Shown here: one piece after another, positions 1 through 7,451 of the stretch
Position numbering within the stretch: the first letter of the stretch is position 1
How the letters are laid out: each line of letters begins with the position of its first letter
Source: a virus
Virus record (IMG/VR): IMGVR_UViG_3300000596_000002
Coordinates: 1 to 22,873 of that record
Strand: one strand, 5' to 3'
Length of the DNA stretch: 22,873 bases
Position numbers and translations under genes: made by a program
The notes under the pieces: generated by a model
Database searches by the model: none
Told to the model about the DNA's origin: nothing
The model's input: the letters and a program-made list of their open reading frames with translations, nothing else

Positions 1-464
1 TCGAAAGCCCGCTCGGGCTTGATCGTTGTCGGGTAGCCGTTCTTGTCCTTGAAGATCAGCTTGTTCTCTTCCATGTCGAAGCGCTCCGACGTGCGCATCA
101 GGGTCATAAAGGCGTTGATTCGATCGGGCATGACGCCGAACTTCAGCGCCATATCCTTCACCGGCCCCCAGATCGAGTGTTCGCGGACCTGTGTTTTTAG
201 CCCCGCGATCTCCTTATCTCTTTCCTGTAACTGCTTCTCGATGTCGCCCAAGCCGCTCTTGCTTTTCTCTTCGAGCGTCCGGGTGGATTCGGCGAGCTTC
301 TTCTTCTCGTTCAGAAGCTCGGCGTTTTTCTTGAGTAAAGGCGCGGCCTTAATCTCGTGATAGCGATCAGGGTCGAGGATGAACTTGCCTTCCTTCTCGA
401 CGTATGCGGGTCTGACTTCCTCATCAACTCCGTTGATGTCAGTCACTTCAAAATCAATCGGCAT
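1..464 (-). CDS. Scaffold-like head assembly protein, partial (C-terminus off the left edge)
   Basis: An open frame runs from an ATG at 464 to the window edge, giving 154 residues with no stop. A strong Shine-Dalgarno (AAGGAG, about 7 nt upstream) supports the start. The N-terminus begins MPIDFEVTDINGVDEE. A long charged helical stretch (about residues 45-95, rich in K, E, L and Q) looks like a coiled coil, followed by a more globular part with WGPVKDMALKFGV. It is the next gene after the portal in transcription order, where many tailed phages encode the scaffold or capsid-assembly protein just before the major capsid protein. Position plus the helical, highly charged composition suggest scaffolding; no family motif was recognised. 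A generic coiled-coil structural protein is the alternative. Confidence 0.7.
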   Translation of the reverse strand, partial: MPIDFEVTDINGVDEEVRPAYVEKEGKFILDPDRYHEIKAAPLLKKNAELLNEKKKLAESTRTLEEKSKSGLGDIEKQLQERDKEIAGLKTQVREHSIWGPVKDMALKFGVMPDRINAFMTLMRTSERFDMEENKLIFKDKNGYPTTIKPERAF

Positions 465-526
465 GGTTTGTCTCCTTAGCTCAGCTTCGGATTTACCGGC
501 TCAGCCGGGTTGGTGGTTATTCTCCA

Positions 527-553
527 TAGCGCCAATATTTATTTTTGGCGCTA
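527..553 (-). repeat. Intercistronic perfect hairpin overlapping the portal stop codon
   Basis: Arms TAGCGCCAA (527-535) and TTGGCGCTA (545-553) are perfect 9-bp complements around a 9-nt A/T-only loop. The outer arm includes the portal stop codon (551-553). There is no U-tract, so it is not a classic terminator. It may mark an mRNA processing or stability site between the portal and scaffold genes. A shorter GC hairpin (CCGGCT/AGCCGG) lies just downstream, near 497-509. Confidence 0.6.
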
Positions 554-2050
554 CTCTTCAGCCGCCCCGCCGCGATCGAAGTTGCGGGCGAGCGCAGTTT
601 GTGTCTCGATCTCTCGCTCCTGTTTCTTCTGCGCCTCTTCTTCGAGCCGAGCCTTCTCGATCTTAGGATCGAAGTCGTCAGGTAACTTGCCGCCGGCGCT
701 GAACACATCCCACATTGTTTCGACGCTGTATTGACCCTGCGCCACGGCGCTGCTCCAGGCCGTCATCTCTTCTGGCGTCAGCTCCTGCGCGTCGAGCGTT
801 GAGCCGACCTCGACGTTGCCGCCTGTCGTGGCTGTGGGAGTGCGATATTGAACGTGGAATCTGAGCGCCAGCTCTACGGCATCTTTGAGTGAGCGCGCCC
901 AGGTGGCGAGATCGCTGGATTCCTCGATCTGATCGCCCTTTTCCTCCGTGGCCGTGATCGGGCCGCCTGTACGCTTGACGAGCAGGGAGAGGCCCATAAT
1001 GGACATTCGTTCTTCGAGGGTTTTCAGATCCTCAGCCGCGCCGGCGAGCGCTGCGCCCGTCGTTTCCGCATACCAGACGTCACCCTCGACCGCCACATCG
1101 AAGATGGTATAAGGCCCAATGGTCGTGATCGGCTTATTGGCGTCGGCGCCTTTACGGCATAGAAGCGGGCGGGATGCGATATGTAGATAGATCGAGAAGT
1201 CGGAATATTTCTGATAGTGGGTGATGTTCGTATAGGCCAGATCGATTAGAGGCGGGTGTGAATGAAGGATGCCGCATTTACGCGAGTAAACGATGGCGAC
1301 CGGGATCTCGCTCAGACTCGTTGGCCCGCCCGGATTGTCCGGATCGGGCTGGATGCTCGTCTGTAAGTTCTCGCCCTTTACTTCCTTGTAGAGCTCCCAA
1401 CTGCCAGGGCGCAGGACGCGATAGCGCGTCACTTCCTTTTCGCCATACTCGCCGTCAGGTTCTTTCGAGCACTCCTTGAATACGACGAGCGCGAGCCGCG
1501 TCTGCCCGTTAACGACCTCGGTGCGCCAGTTGATGATTTGATCGGCGCAGTAGCTCACCCAATACGGCCGTCGCTTGGCTGTCTTCTCATCCGCCCGCGT
1601 CGCCCCCTCGGGCATTGCGGGCGGCATATCAACCAGAATCGCCGCATGGCCGTCGCGGACGGCGTTCATGAATACTTCCTTGCAAAACACCGTCCCGTGC
1701 GTCCCGGCGTTGTCTATGTTCTCCCATTCGCCCTCGACCGCTGCGCCTTCGCCTTCCGCTTCCCTGCCCCGGATCTGCTCGGGAACGTTGTCCGAGAGCT
1801 TCGGATCGTTGCGAAAAACCATCCCGACCAGACCGGCGAGCGTCAGATCCACGGCGTTGAAGAAGATCGCGCGGTTCAGGCGGTAGTTGTAGGGATCGGG
1901 CTGCTCGGCAGGCTCTTTCGGCAGGTATGCGGCGCCCTTGCCGCGGAGCGCGGGCGTCCCGGCGCAGGTATCGGCCATGATCTGCCAGGACCATTTCATC
2001 GCCTCATAGGCGGCGCAGCAATAATTGGGTTGATTCTTGTCTCCGGCCAC
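551..2050 (-). CDS. Phage portal protein (DUF4055 type)
   Basis: This 499-residue protein forms the dodecameric ring at the capsid vertex through which DNA is packaged and to which the tail attaches. The N-terminal region (GAAYLPKEP, then NYRLNRAIFFNAVDLTLAGLVGMVF at about 40-80), the central Y..ADQIINWR segment and the later LAYTNITHYQKYSDF segment resemble DUF4055 portal proteins from memory. Length fits the family. The C-terminus is charged and helical (KIEKARLEEEAQKKQERE). The start is a GTG with an in-frame TAG a few codons upstream; no good ribosome site is seen, and ATGs near residues 18 and 25 are alternatives. The gene is separated from the terminase large subunit by an oppositely oriented small-gene cassette, which is unusual for this otherwise compact operon. 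Confidence 0.88.
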   Translation of the reverse strand: MAGDKNQPNYCCAAYEAMKWSWQIMADTCAGTPALRGKGAAYLPKEPAEQPDPYNYRLNRAIFFNAVDLTLAGLVGMVFRNDPKLSDNVPEQIRGREAEGEGAAVEGEWENIDNAGTHGTVFCKEVFMNAVRDGHAAILVDMPPAMPEGATRADEKTAKRRPYWVSYCADQIINWRTEVVNGQTRLALVVFKECSKEPDGEYGEKEVTRYRVLRPGSWELYKEVKGENLQTSIQPDPDNPGGPTSLSEIPVAIVYSRKCGILHSHPPLIDLAYTNITHYQKYSDFSIYLHIASRPLLCRKGADANKPITTIGPYTIFDVAVEGDVWYAETTGAALAGAAEDLKTLEERMSIMGLSLLVKRTGGPITATEEKGDQIEESSDLATWARSLKDAVELALRFHVQYRTPTATTGGNVEVGSTLDAQELTPEEMTAWSSAVAQGQYSVETMWDVFSAGGKLPDDFDPKIEKARLEEEAQKKQEREIETQTALARNFDRGGAAEE

Positions 2051-2102
2051 GGCGGGAGAATACGCAGGCTAAAGATTTATTTTGCGAGAGTGAAGATAGT
2101 TA

Positions 2103-2131
2103 TTGACATCCCCCGCTAGAGGGGGTATACT
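2103..2131 (+). promoter_or_regulatory. Near-consensus sigma70 promoter with inverted repeat in the spacer
   Basis: A perfect -35 TTGACA (2103-2108) and a TATACT -10 (2126-2131) are separated by exactly 17 bp. The spacer is almost entirely an inverted repeat, CCCCC-GCTAGA-GGGGG (2110-2125), centred on CTAG. This is the best promoter seen in the window. It points rightwards to the plus-strand cassette whose first start codon is at 2177. The spacer palindrome is a plausible operator. Confidence 0.85.
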
Positions 2132-2176
2132 GCATCTGTCAGTTGGAATTGAAAACAAAACAACACCGGAGGCGAT

Positions 2177-2362
2177 ATGAAAATGACAATCAGCACGACA
2201 GAAGTTAAAGCAGGCGATTACGTGGTGGGCTACAGACAGACAGTTGCCAGCGTTAAGAGTTGGGAGTTTGGTAAGGCTGGTGAGATACAGATTACGTTCG
2301 AGGATGGCTCGAATATTGTGACGATGAAAAGCTGGGAGATGACGGTAATAAGAGGCGAGTAG
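2177..2362 (+). CDS. Small beta-rich protein, first gene of the plus-strand cassette
   Basis: A 61-residue protein of unknown function. The start ATG is preceded by CCGGAGG at good spacing and lies about 40 nt downstream of the promoter's expected transcription start. Alternating hydrophobic and polar residues (VKAGDYVVGY, VASVKSWEF, EIQITFEDGSNIVTM, WEMTVIRGE) suggest a small five-strand beta barrel, like many short phage proteins built on a G-D-x-V core. There are no cysteines, signal peptide or membrane segment. It is oriented against the flanking terminase and portal genes. An antisense frame here (2069-2494, minus) lacks a comparable start and is treated as a shadow. Confidence 0.8.
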   Translation: MKMTISTTEVKAGDYVVGYRQTVASVKSWEFGKAGEIQITFEDGSNIVTMKSWEMTVIRGE

Positions 2363-2376
2363 AAACCGAAACGCAA

Positions 2377-2392
2377 GGGGCGGCATCGCCCC
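2377..2392 (+). other. GC-rich hairpin after the first plus-strand gene
   Basis: GGGGCG (2377-2382), loop GCAT, CGCCCC (2387-2392): a perfect 6-bp stem 14 nt after the stop codon of the preceding gene. No U-tract follows, so it may attenuate or stabilise transcripts rather than act as a standard terminator. Confidence 0.45.
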
Positions 2393-2431
2393 ACTTCCCC
2401 GCTGTTTGACAATCAGTAAATCCCAGAGGCT

Positions 2432-2566
2432 GTGACGCCGCCCAGGTACGTCAGTGATAGTTCTGAGAACGATGTACGGTATGTCTGCGAACAATACCAG
2501 CCGTGGGATTTACCGATTGCCAAGCAGCAAACATCAACGCAGATAACCGGAGGACGAAATGATTGA
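2432..2566 (+). CDS. Possible 44-residue ORF in the plus-strand cassette (GTG start)
   Basis: A GTG-initiated frame on the plus strand encodes 44 residues (VTPPRYVSDSSENDV near the start, ending TGGRND). Its stop overlaps the start of the next gene by 8 nt, the kind of coupling seen throughout this genome, and it fills an otherwise empty gap. A short AGAGG lies only 2 nt upstream of the GTG, which is too close for a typical ribosome site. No family was recognised. Treat it as a candidate only; the gap could equally be non-coding leader for the downstream gene, which has its own strong ribosome site. Confidence 0.35.
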   Translation: MTPPRYVSDSSENDVRYVCEQYQPWDLPIAKQQTSTQITGGRND

Positions 2567-2753
2567 CCACATGCTACCTAGAGACCTGGACGATATTTAT
2601 GGCCCCGGCGCTGAAAACGCCGATGACGGCATTGATTATGATGCTGTTGATATCGCAGACGGCCCTACCGCTTGCGACCACTGCGGTAGCCTGATGCCCG
2701 CAAGCCATCTGCGCGAGGGGCTGTGTTGTGACTGCGATGGGGATAAACAATGA
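2559..2753 (+). CDS. Small acidic zinc-ribbon protein
   Basis: A 64-residue protein with CCGGAGGA upstream of its ATG. The first half is strongly acidic (DLDDIYG, ENADDGIDYDAVDIAD). The second half holds two CxxC pairs, C39-x2-C42 (CDHC) and C56/C57-x-C59 (CCDC), spaced like a minimal zinc ribbon. Such knuckles bind nucleic acid or protein partners; the acidic N-terminus could act as a DNA mimic or an RNA polymerase contact, but that is speculation. The stop overlaps the start of the next gene (ATGA). Second or third gene of the opposed cassette. Confidence 0.8.
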   Translation: MIDHMLPRDLDDIYGPGAENADDGIDYDAVDIADGPTACDHCGSLMPASHLREGLCCDCDGDKQ

Positions 2754-3037
2754 CCAACCCCGAACGCCAACAATCACTGGCCGACGCGCGCAATGCCGTC
2801 TGGTTTCTACGGCTCTACATTGAGTCGCAGATTGTGGACGAGCGGATACGCGCTGAAATCGGCTGCCTGCTCGACGAGTTCGAGCGCCTTGATGCAGGTG
2901 AGCAGAAGCGCAACGCGGCCGGACGCAAAAGCGGGATACTCGGCAAGCAATACGGCGCGCTCGGCGCTGAACACGGCGCGAAGGGCGGATGGCCGAAGGG
3001 TAGAAAAAGGAAGGCTCAACGGAAGAACTCGCCTTGA
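2750..3037 (+). CDS. Small protein with helical N-terminus and basic glycine-rich tail
   Basis: A 95-residue protein translationally coupled (ATGA) to the zinc-ribbon gene. Residues 5-50 look helical (SLADARNAVWFLRLYIESQI, then IRAEIGCLLDEFERLD). The C-terminal 40 residues are basic and glycine-rich with a GR/KGR pattern (AAGRKSGILGKQYG, GGWPKGRKRK) reminiscent of AT-hook-like or RNA-binding tails. Nucleic acid binding is an inference from composition. Its last 22 nt overlap, tail to tail, the end of the terminase large-subunit gene, so read-through from this cassette would be antisense to the terminase gene. Confidence 0.78.
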   Translation: MTNPERQQSLADARNAVWFLRLYIESQIVDERIRAEIGCLLDEFERLDAGEQKRNAAGRKSGILGKQYGALGAEHGAKGGWPKGRKRKAQRKNSP

Positions 3038-4506
3038 CTGAACTGCCCGCCCAGCGCTAATTCGTTGAAAGCGTCTGACGCGCTATCCACTTGATCCATA
3101 TACTTGCCGCGTGGAAACTGGCGCAGTTCTTCAATAAACGGCTTATTCCACGCGGCTTTCAATAGCTTTACATTACCAACGTTCACCTGCGCCGAGAATG
3201 CGAACGCGCGCGTCTCCTTCGATCCTGACGCGGGTTCAGTCTTCACGTTGTAGCCTGCCAGCATTCGCACGAGCGATGTCGCCTGCTTCTTCCCTGCCTG
3301 GCCAGGATCTTGCGGAATGTGGATGCGGACGCTCGTCCCATCAATGCGCGCCGTGCTGATCAATTGCGTCTCAACGTCATCACTCGACCATTGCCCCCGG
3401 GCGACATCCAGCACATACCAAATACCTTTCGGATCTCTGCCGATCTTGACACCTGACGTGAATGCGCCCCCGCCCTCTGTGCTGGCCAGATCCCAGCCAC
3501 GGCAAAGCCTGAGATCCGCCGGCGTGGCTTCGATGATCTCTAGCTTCGACACCTTGAAGAATTCGCCTTCGCGCGCTGTGGGGCGTTGCTGAAAGAGCGC
3601 GTCGAAGAAGTATTCCCCGATCCGCTGCTTGATCTTATTCAGCTTCTCGATCGGCCGTCGCTCGGGACACAGCGCCTCGCCTGTCTGCCGCCAATCGGCC
3701 TCAACCGTGCAAGACGTCGGGAATTGCTCGGGCTCCGGATCTTCGGCAATGGCCGGCATGTTCACGATATGCCAGCGTTCGCGCTCGTCTTCTTCTTCGG
3801 CCTGGCGCTCTTCCTCGATCAGCCAGCCGGCTAGATCGTCCTCGTGCCAGCGGGTTTGCACTACGATCATGGCGCCGTTGGGATCGGTATCGCTCCAGGG
3901 TTCTTCGCGCGTGTACCATGTCGAATTCCACCAATCTTGTAGTTTGGCCCGGATCACTTCCGACGCCGCTTCTTCGGCATTCTTGATGGGATCGTCCACG
4001 ACGAGCAAATGACCGCCCTTACCCGTTGCAGGACCACCGGCGCCGCAGGCCCACAATCCGCCGCCTTCGCCAGTCTCCCAATGCTGGACGCCTGCCGCGT
4101 CTGACTTGATGGCGTTGCCTGCGAGGCGGAAGTTATCGCGCGCGTTTCTGGACAGAGTGTTGGCGAGATCAGCGGAGTAAGAACTGAGACCGACCCAGCG
4201 ATCGGGGTAGCGATGGAGGAAGTATGCGGTGAATAGGCGACTGATCGTTTCGCTTTTGCCGTGGCGGGGTGGTGTGAAGACGAGAAGGCGCTTGATCTCG
4301 CCATTGGCGACGCGCTGCAGGATGTCGGCAAGTACGGCGCAATGGCGGTATTGCTGATACCGAGGGGAAACGCGGGCGATGAAGTCGCGGAAGCTGACGG
4401 GCGACGATTGCCTCTGCTCGCGCTTGCGGCGCCGCAGTTCCAGCTCAGCCTTTGCCCTCAGTATCAACGATTGCTTCGAGTTCCTGATCTGAGAGCTTCG
4501 ATACAT
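3016..4506 (-). CDS. terL: Terminase large subunit (packaging ATPase and nuclease)
   Basis: A 496-residue packaging motor that cuts concatemeric DNA and pumps it into the prohead. The ATPase domain shows Walker A PPRHGKSE (79-86), Walker B LLVVDDP (167-173, D171/D172) and a coupling segment VVQTRWHEDDL (215-225). The RNase-H-fold nuclease domain shows the acidic residues expected: D339 in RGWDLAS, D400 in IPQDPGQAGK and D471/D474 in YMDQVDSASDAF. Length is normal and all key motifs are intact. The ATG at 4506 lies inside the small-subunit gene (62-nt overlap), the usual terS-terL arrangement. The 3' end overlaps a convergent plus-strand gene by 22 nt. Confidence 0.96.
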   Translation of the reverse strand: MYRSSQIRNSKQSLILRAKAELELRRRKREQRQSSPVSFRDFIARVSPRYQQYRHCAVLADILQRVANGEIKRLLVFTPPRHGKSETISRLFTAYFLHRYPDRWVGLSSYSADLANTLSRNARDNFRLAGNAIKSDAAGVQHWETGEGGGLWACGAGGPATGKGGHLLVVDDPIKNAEEAASEVIRAKLQDWWNSTWYTREEPWSDTDPNGAMIVVQTRWHEDDLAGWLIEEERQAEEEDERERWHIVNMPAIAEDPEPEQFPTSCTVEADWRQTGEALCPERRPIEKLNKIKQRIGEYFFDALFQQRPTAREGEFFKVSKLEIIEATPADLRLCRGWDLASTEGGGAFTSGVKIGRDPKGIWYVLDVARGQWSSDDVETQLISTARIDGTSVRIHIPQDPGQAGKKQATSLVRMLAGYNVKTEPASGSKETRAFAFSAQVNVGNVKLLKAAWNKPFIEELRQFPRGKYMDQVDSASDAFNELALGGQFSQGEFFR

Positions 4507-4813
4507 CTATCTTTCCGCTGTGTTCGAGTTGATGGCGCTCGACGTAGCCCCGATCTTTGCCGAGCGTCTTTAATGCGAAGCAGACGGCCCAGCCTTCGCC
4601 AGCCAGGACGGCGCGATTGAGCGCAAGCTCGGCTGTGTCAACGAAGTGGCCGCGCTCGGCGTCGATCGCTGCTTGAACGGACGTATAACGTTTGGCGTAG
4701 TTGTAAACGGTTTTAGGATCACAATTTAGCTTGCGCGCGGCTATATATACCATCCCCTTCGATTCTTTCAGGGCGTCAATCATCTGTTGGGTTGTCCACT
4801 TCTCGTTTTTCAT
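4445..4813 (-). CDS. terS: Terminase small subunit-like DNA-binding protein
   Basis: A 122-residue protein directly upstream of and overlapping terL. The N-terminus carries a helix-turn-helix of the small-terminase/Fis kind (TTQQMIDALKESKGMVYIAARKLNCDPKTVYNYAKRY, about 7-43), where MVYIAARKLNCDPKTVYNY fits helix-turn-recognition helix. The remainder (LNRAVLAGEGWAVCFALKTLGKDRGYVER) is the helical oligomerisation region commonly seen in this group. It would recognise the packaging start site and load the large subunit. No clear Shine-Dalgarno is visible; the start sits 8 nt after the methyltransferase stop, so coupling is likely. Confidence 0.88.
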   Translation of the reverse strand: MKNEKWTTQQMIDALKESKGMVYIAARKLNCDPKTVYNYAKRYTSVQAAIDAERGHFVDTAELALNRAVLAGEGWAVCFALKTLGKDRGYVERHQLEHSGKIDVSKLSDQELEAIVDTEGKG

Positions 4814-4821
4814 GTGTGGAT

Positions 4822-6075
4822 TTATGGAGCCGCGCGCTCTAACAGTTGCGCCGTTTTGCCAGTCTCAGCCTCCCAGCGGGACAGAATTACGTTGACGTAT
4901 TTCGGCTCGATCTCGATTACGCGCGCTTTGCGATTGGTGCGCTCGCAGGCGATGAGAGTCGTGCCGGAGCCGCCGAAGAAGTCGGCAACTATGTCTTGCG
5001 GGCGCGAGCATTTCTCAATGATATGCCCAATCAACTCAAGCGGCTTTTGCGTTGGATGCGTCCCATCACTGCGCTTATTAATCGGCCACCAATTCAAACA
5101 ATGCTCACCATCTGGATAATTAAATGTCGGCTTGCCGCTCTTACCGAAACATACCAATTCAACCGCGAATGTCCATGTATTTTTAGCCAATGAAGGCATA
5201 GGGTTAGGCTTGCACCACACGCAAAAGCTGGCTTTTGCGTGTGCGTTGTTCATCCATTCGACAATGCCGCCAAATAGGTGATGGGCAGTAAACACATATT
5301 GCCAGCAATCAGCAGCGAGGGCGCCCCTTGACGCTTCCAAGAAGGCGATAGGGTTAAAGTCCCGATCCCATTCTGCGCCCGCCAACTCCTTGAGTGACTT
5401 TGATACGTTCTGCGCATAAACATCTGTTTCGCCTGCGACATTATACGGGGGGTCGGTAACCATCAACGGCGCCTTCCGCCCCGCCATCACCCTTTCGATA
5501 TCCTCTGCGTTCGTGCTATCCCCACATAATACCCGATGCTCGCCGCATTGCCAGATATCGCCATATTCGACCCGCGTCTGCGTCTCTTCCGGCGTCGTGT
5601 CGAAGTCGTCACCGCCTGCGCCGATCGGCTTCTCATCAAGCAAAAGCCCAGCGCCGATCGCCAACTCGTCGAGCATATTATTTATGCGCTCGTCGTCGGT
5701 CTGGACCTGGCGCAATAAGCCGCTCAATGCGTCCTTATCGTAAGTTGCCAGCCCGGTGATCGGATCGTATGCAGCCAGGATCAATCGCTCTTCATCCTCC
5801 GTGACCTCGATCTCGACGAACGGAACGGTCATTGATTCATCAACGCTCAGCGCCTCTTCAATCCTGGCGTGGCCATCGAGCAATTTACCGCTTCGGGCCG
5901 AGACCACGGTAGGCGCAATCCATCCCACGGCATCAAGCGAGCCACGCAAGGCTTCGCGCTGTTTGGCGGGATGGCGCCGGGCGTTCATCTCGTGGGCCAG
6001 GAATTGATTGGCGGGCATCTGGCCGTATTTGACGATGCGATTCGTCCACCATTCCTTTTGTTTCGTCTTCGGCAT
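4822..6075 (-). CDS. ParB-like domain fused to a DNA methyltransferase
   Basis: A 417-residue protein with two parts. Residues about 15-140 form a ParB/Srx-like domain (LAHEMNARRHPAKQREALRGSL, then LLDGHARIEEAL at 65-76). Residues about 170-417 form an adenine or N4-cytosine methyltransferase: DPPY at 208-211 (catalytic), THPTQKP at 339-345 and the SAM-binding DFFGGSGTT at 365-373. The order DPPY before FGGSG fits the beta class. Such fusions are common in phages and prophages next to packaging genes and may protect phage DNA from restriction or mark packaging or replication sites. No cognate restriction enzyme is visible. The ATG is preceded by AGGAAA at about 8 nt. Target sequence cannot be predicted from sequence alone. 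Confidence 0.93.
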   Translation of the reverse strand: MPKTKQKEWWTNRIVKYGQMPANQFLAHEMNARRHPAKQREALRGSLDAVGWIAPTVVSARSGKLLDGHARIEEALSVDESMTVPFVEIEVTEDEERLILAAYDPITGLATYDKDALSGLLRQVQTDDERINNMLDELAIGAGLLLDEKPIGAGGDDFDTTPEETQTRVEYGDIWQCGEHRVLCGDSTNAEDIERVMAGRKAPLMVTDPPYNVAGETDVYAQNVSKSLKELAGAEWDRDFNPIAFLEASRGALAADCWQYVFTAHHLFGGIVEWMNNAHAKASFCVWCKPNPMPSLAKNTWTFAVELVCFGKSGKPTFNYPDGEHCLNWWPINKRSDGTHPTQKPLELIGHIIEKCSRPQDIVADFFGGSGTTLIACERTNRKARVIEIEPKYVNVILSRWEAETGKTAQLLERAAP

Positions 6076-6113
6076 TGGTAAATTTCCTGCATAGTATGCA
6101 GCGTTTTTGCCAA

Positions 6114-7127
6114 TTACTTCGGAAACTGCCCCTCACCCGCTAATGCGCGCTTCACGCTCAACTGATAATAGTTCTCGCCCCACAGCGGATTACGGCTCAG
6201 CCCCACGAAGTCTTTCAGCGTCAGATCGCCATTCTTCAGCGCCTTATAGCCTGCGTCAGTCCCTATGATCTCTTTCTGCGTCTCGGCGTCCTGCTTGTTA
6301 AACCAAGTAGTACCCTTATCAGGGTTTATGCCCTTTACGCCAGGAATGAGCGTGCAGCGGCAGCGGGGATGTGGACGCATTGGGTCGCGCACGGTGAAGA
6401 AAACGCCGTCAAGAGCCACGCAGGCCGCACAGCAACGGCGTGAGCGGGATGATCTCCAGTACCAACCGTGGACCACGTCAGCGTTGGCTTGGTAGTTTTC
6501 CAGGGTTGCGGTTCTGTAGGCGCGAAGGGTTTCAGTTCTGCTGATAGTCAGCGCCCGGGTCAGATTCCCGCCGAGGCCTAATTTAATCTTTCTGGCCGTA
6601 GCTGCGGGTCCGATCCCGAGCGCGACTGATTCGAGCAGCGCGTCTTCGACGATCTTTCGTCCGGCGCGGGGTAGTTGATCGAGCAGGGTTTTGAGTGGGG
6701 CGCCGTTCGAGAGAAAGCCGGCCATATTCTCTACGGCGGCGACTGGAAGTTTATTGAAGGTGACGGAGAGATCGGCGACCTCGGCGGCAGTAGTCATCAA
6801 CTCGAATGAATCATTAAGTCCCATCCGTCCCGCCGCCGCTTGCTCTCTAGTAATTCTATTGTCTGCCTGCTCAGAAAATCGTACGAACTCAGTCTGTACC
6901 TGGCGCAAGAGGTCAGCATACCGCTGCTGGCGAAACAGCCATCCGGCATTGATGATTTCGCCTCGTTCTCGGGCCGTGACAATCTGTTGGTTAAGATCTC
7001 CGATTCGTTTTGAGAGTTTGTCCCAGATTGTTCCATAAGCGATTATAAGCCTCAGCGCCGCTTTGCGCTCACGTCTGAGGATTGCGGCGCGGAATTGGTT
7101 AGCGAGTTGGAGTAGAGGATCTGGCAC
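6114..7127 (-). CDS. MuF-like minor head protein (SPP1 gp7 family)
   Basis: A 337-residue head morphogenesis protein. The N-terminal two thirds are helical. The C-terminal MuF module is clear: LTISRTETLRAYRTATLENY (193-212), then WYWRSSRSRRCCAACVALDG with C232/C233/C236, and RPHPRCRCTLIPG (251-263) with H253, C256 and C258. These cysteines and the histidine look like a zinc site. Family members are minor capsid proteins associated with the portal and injected DNA. The start is GTG; an ATG two bases upstream is out of frame. The TAA of the preceding gene ends 2 nt before. Placing MuF before the terminase genes, separated by a methyltransferase, departs from the common portal-MuF order. Confidence 0.92.
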   Translation of the reverse strand: MPDPLLQLANQFRAAILRRERKAALRLIIAYGTIWDKLSKRIGDLNQQIVTARERGEIINAGWLFRQQRYADLLRQVQTEFVRFSEQADNRITREQAAAGRMGLNDSFELMTTAAEVADLSVTFNKLPVAAVENMAGFLSNGAPLKTLLDQLPRAGRKIVEDALLESVALGIGPAATARKIKLGLGGNLTRALTISRTETLRAYRTATLENYQANADVVHGWYWRSSRSRRCCAACVALDGVFFTVRDPMRPHPRCRCTLIPGVKGINPDKGTTWFNKQDAETQKEIIGTDAGYKALKNGDLTLKDFVGLSRNPLWGENYYQLSVKRALAGEGQFPK

Positions 7128-7129
7128 AT

Positions 7130-7420
7130 TTAATCAAACGCTGATTCCCGGACCTGAAATGAATTCTCTTCGGCGCCCTTATTGGCGATCGTCCCTTCCC
7201 ATCTGTACGTCCAGACGCCTTGAACAGTTGGCTCGATGTCGAAATGATAGTTGCCCGTCGAGTCCTTGATTACGCCGTCAGCCGGGTAGTTATACGTGGT
7301 CTTGACGCCGAGCGGGGATTTCACCTTCACCGCTACGGCGCCGGGATCAACGGCAGTGCCTGACTGATTTGTAAAGGCGACGGTCATGCGAACGACGTCG
7401 CCGGAGTCGTAAGCGTTCAT
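7130..7420 (-). CDS. Ig-like small virion protein
   Basis: A 96-residue protein predicted to be all beta: VVRMTVAFTNQSGTAVDPGAVAVKVKSP, NYHFDIEP, VQGVWTYRWEGTIAN and ENSFQVRES fit the strands of an immunoglobulin-like fold of the kind found in phage head decoration and tail proteins. No signal peptide or cysteines. It lies 2 nt before the MuF gene and downstream of the fibre-like genes, which supports a structural role. No strong ribosome site precedes the ATG. Exact position in the virion is unknown. Confidence 0.8.
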   Translation of the reverse strand: MNAYDSGDVVRMTVAFTNQSGTAVDPGAVAVKVKSPLGVKTTYNYPADGVIKDSTGNYHFDIEPTVQGVWTYRWEGTIANKGAEENSFQVRESAFD

Positions 7421-7451
7421 TATGGATACTCTGCAAGGTGATTACCGAATG

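Noticed and set aside
1538-2119. Plus-strand open frame of 193 codons over the portal gene
   Set aside because: Antisense to a well-supported portal gene; GC-rich codon composition keeps the frame open. No start signal.
2069-2494. Minus-strand frame of 141 codons across the plus-strand cassette
   Set aside because: It covers the strong plus-strand promoter and a gene with a good ribosome site; no ribosome site or protein features of its own.
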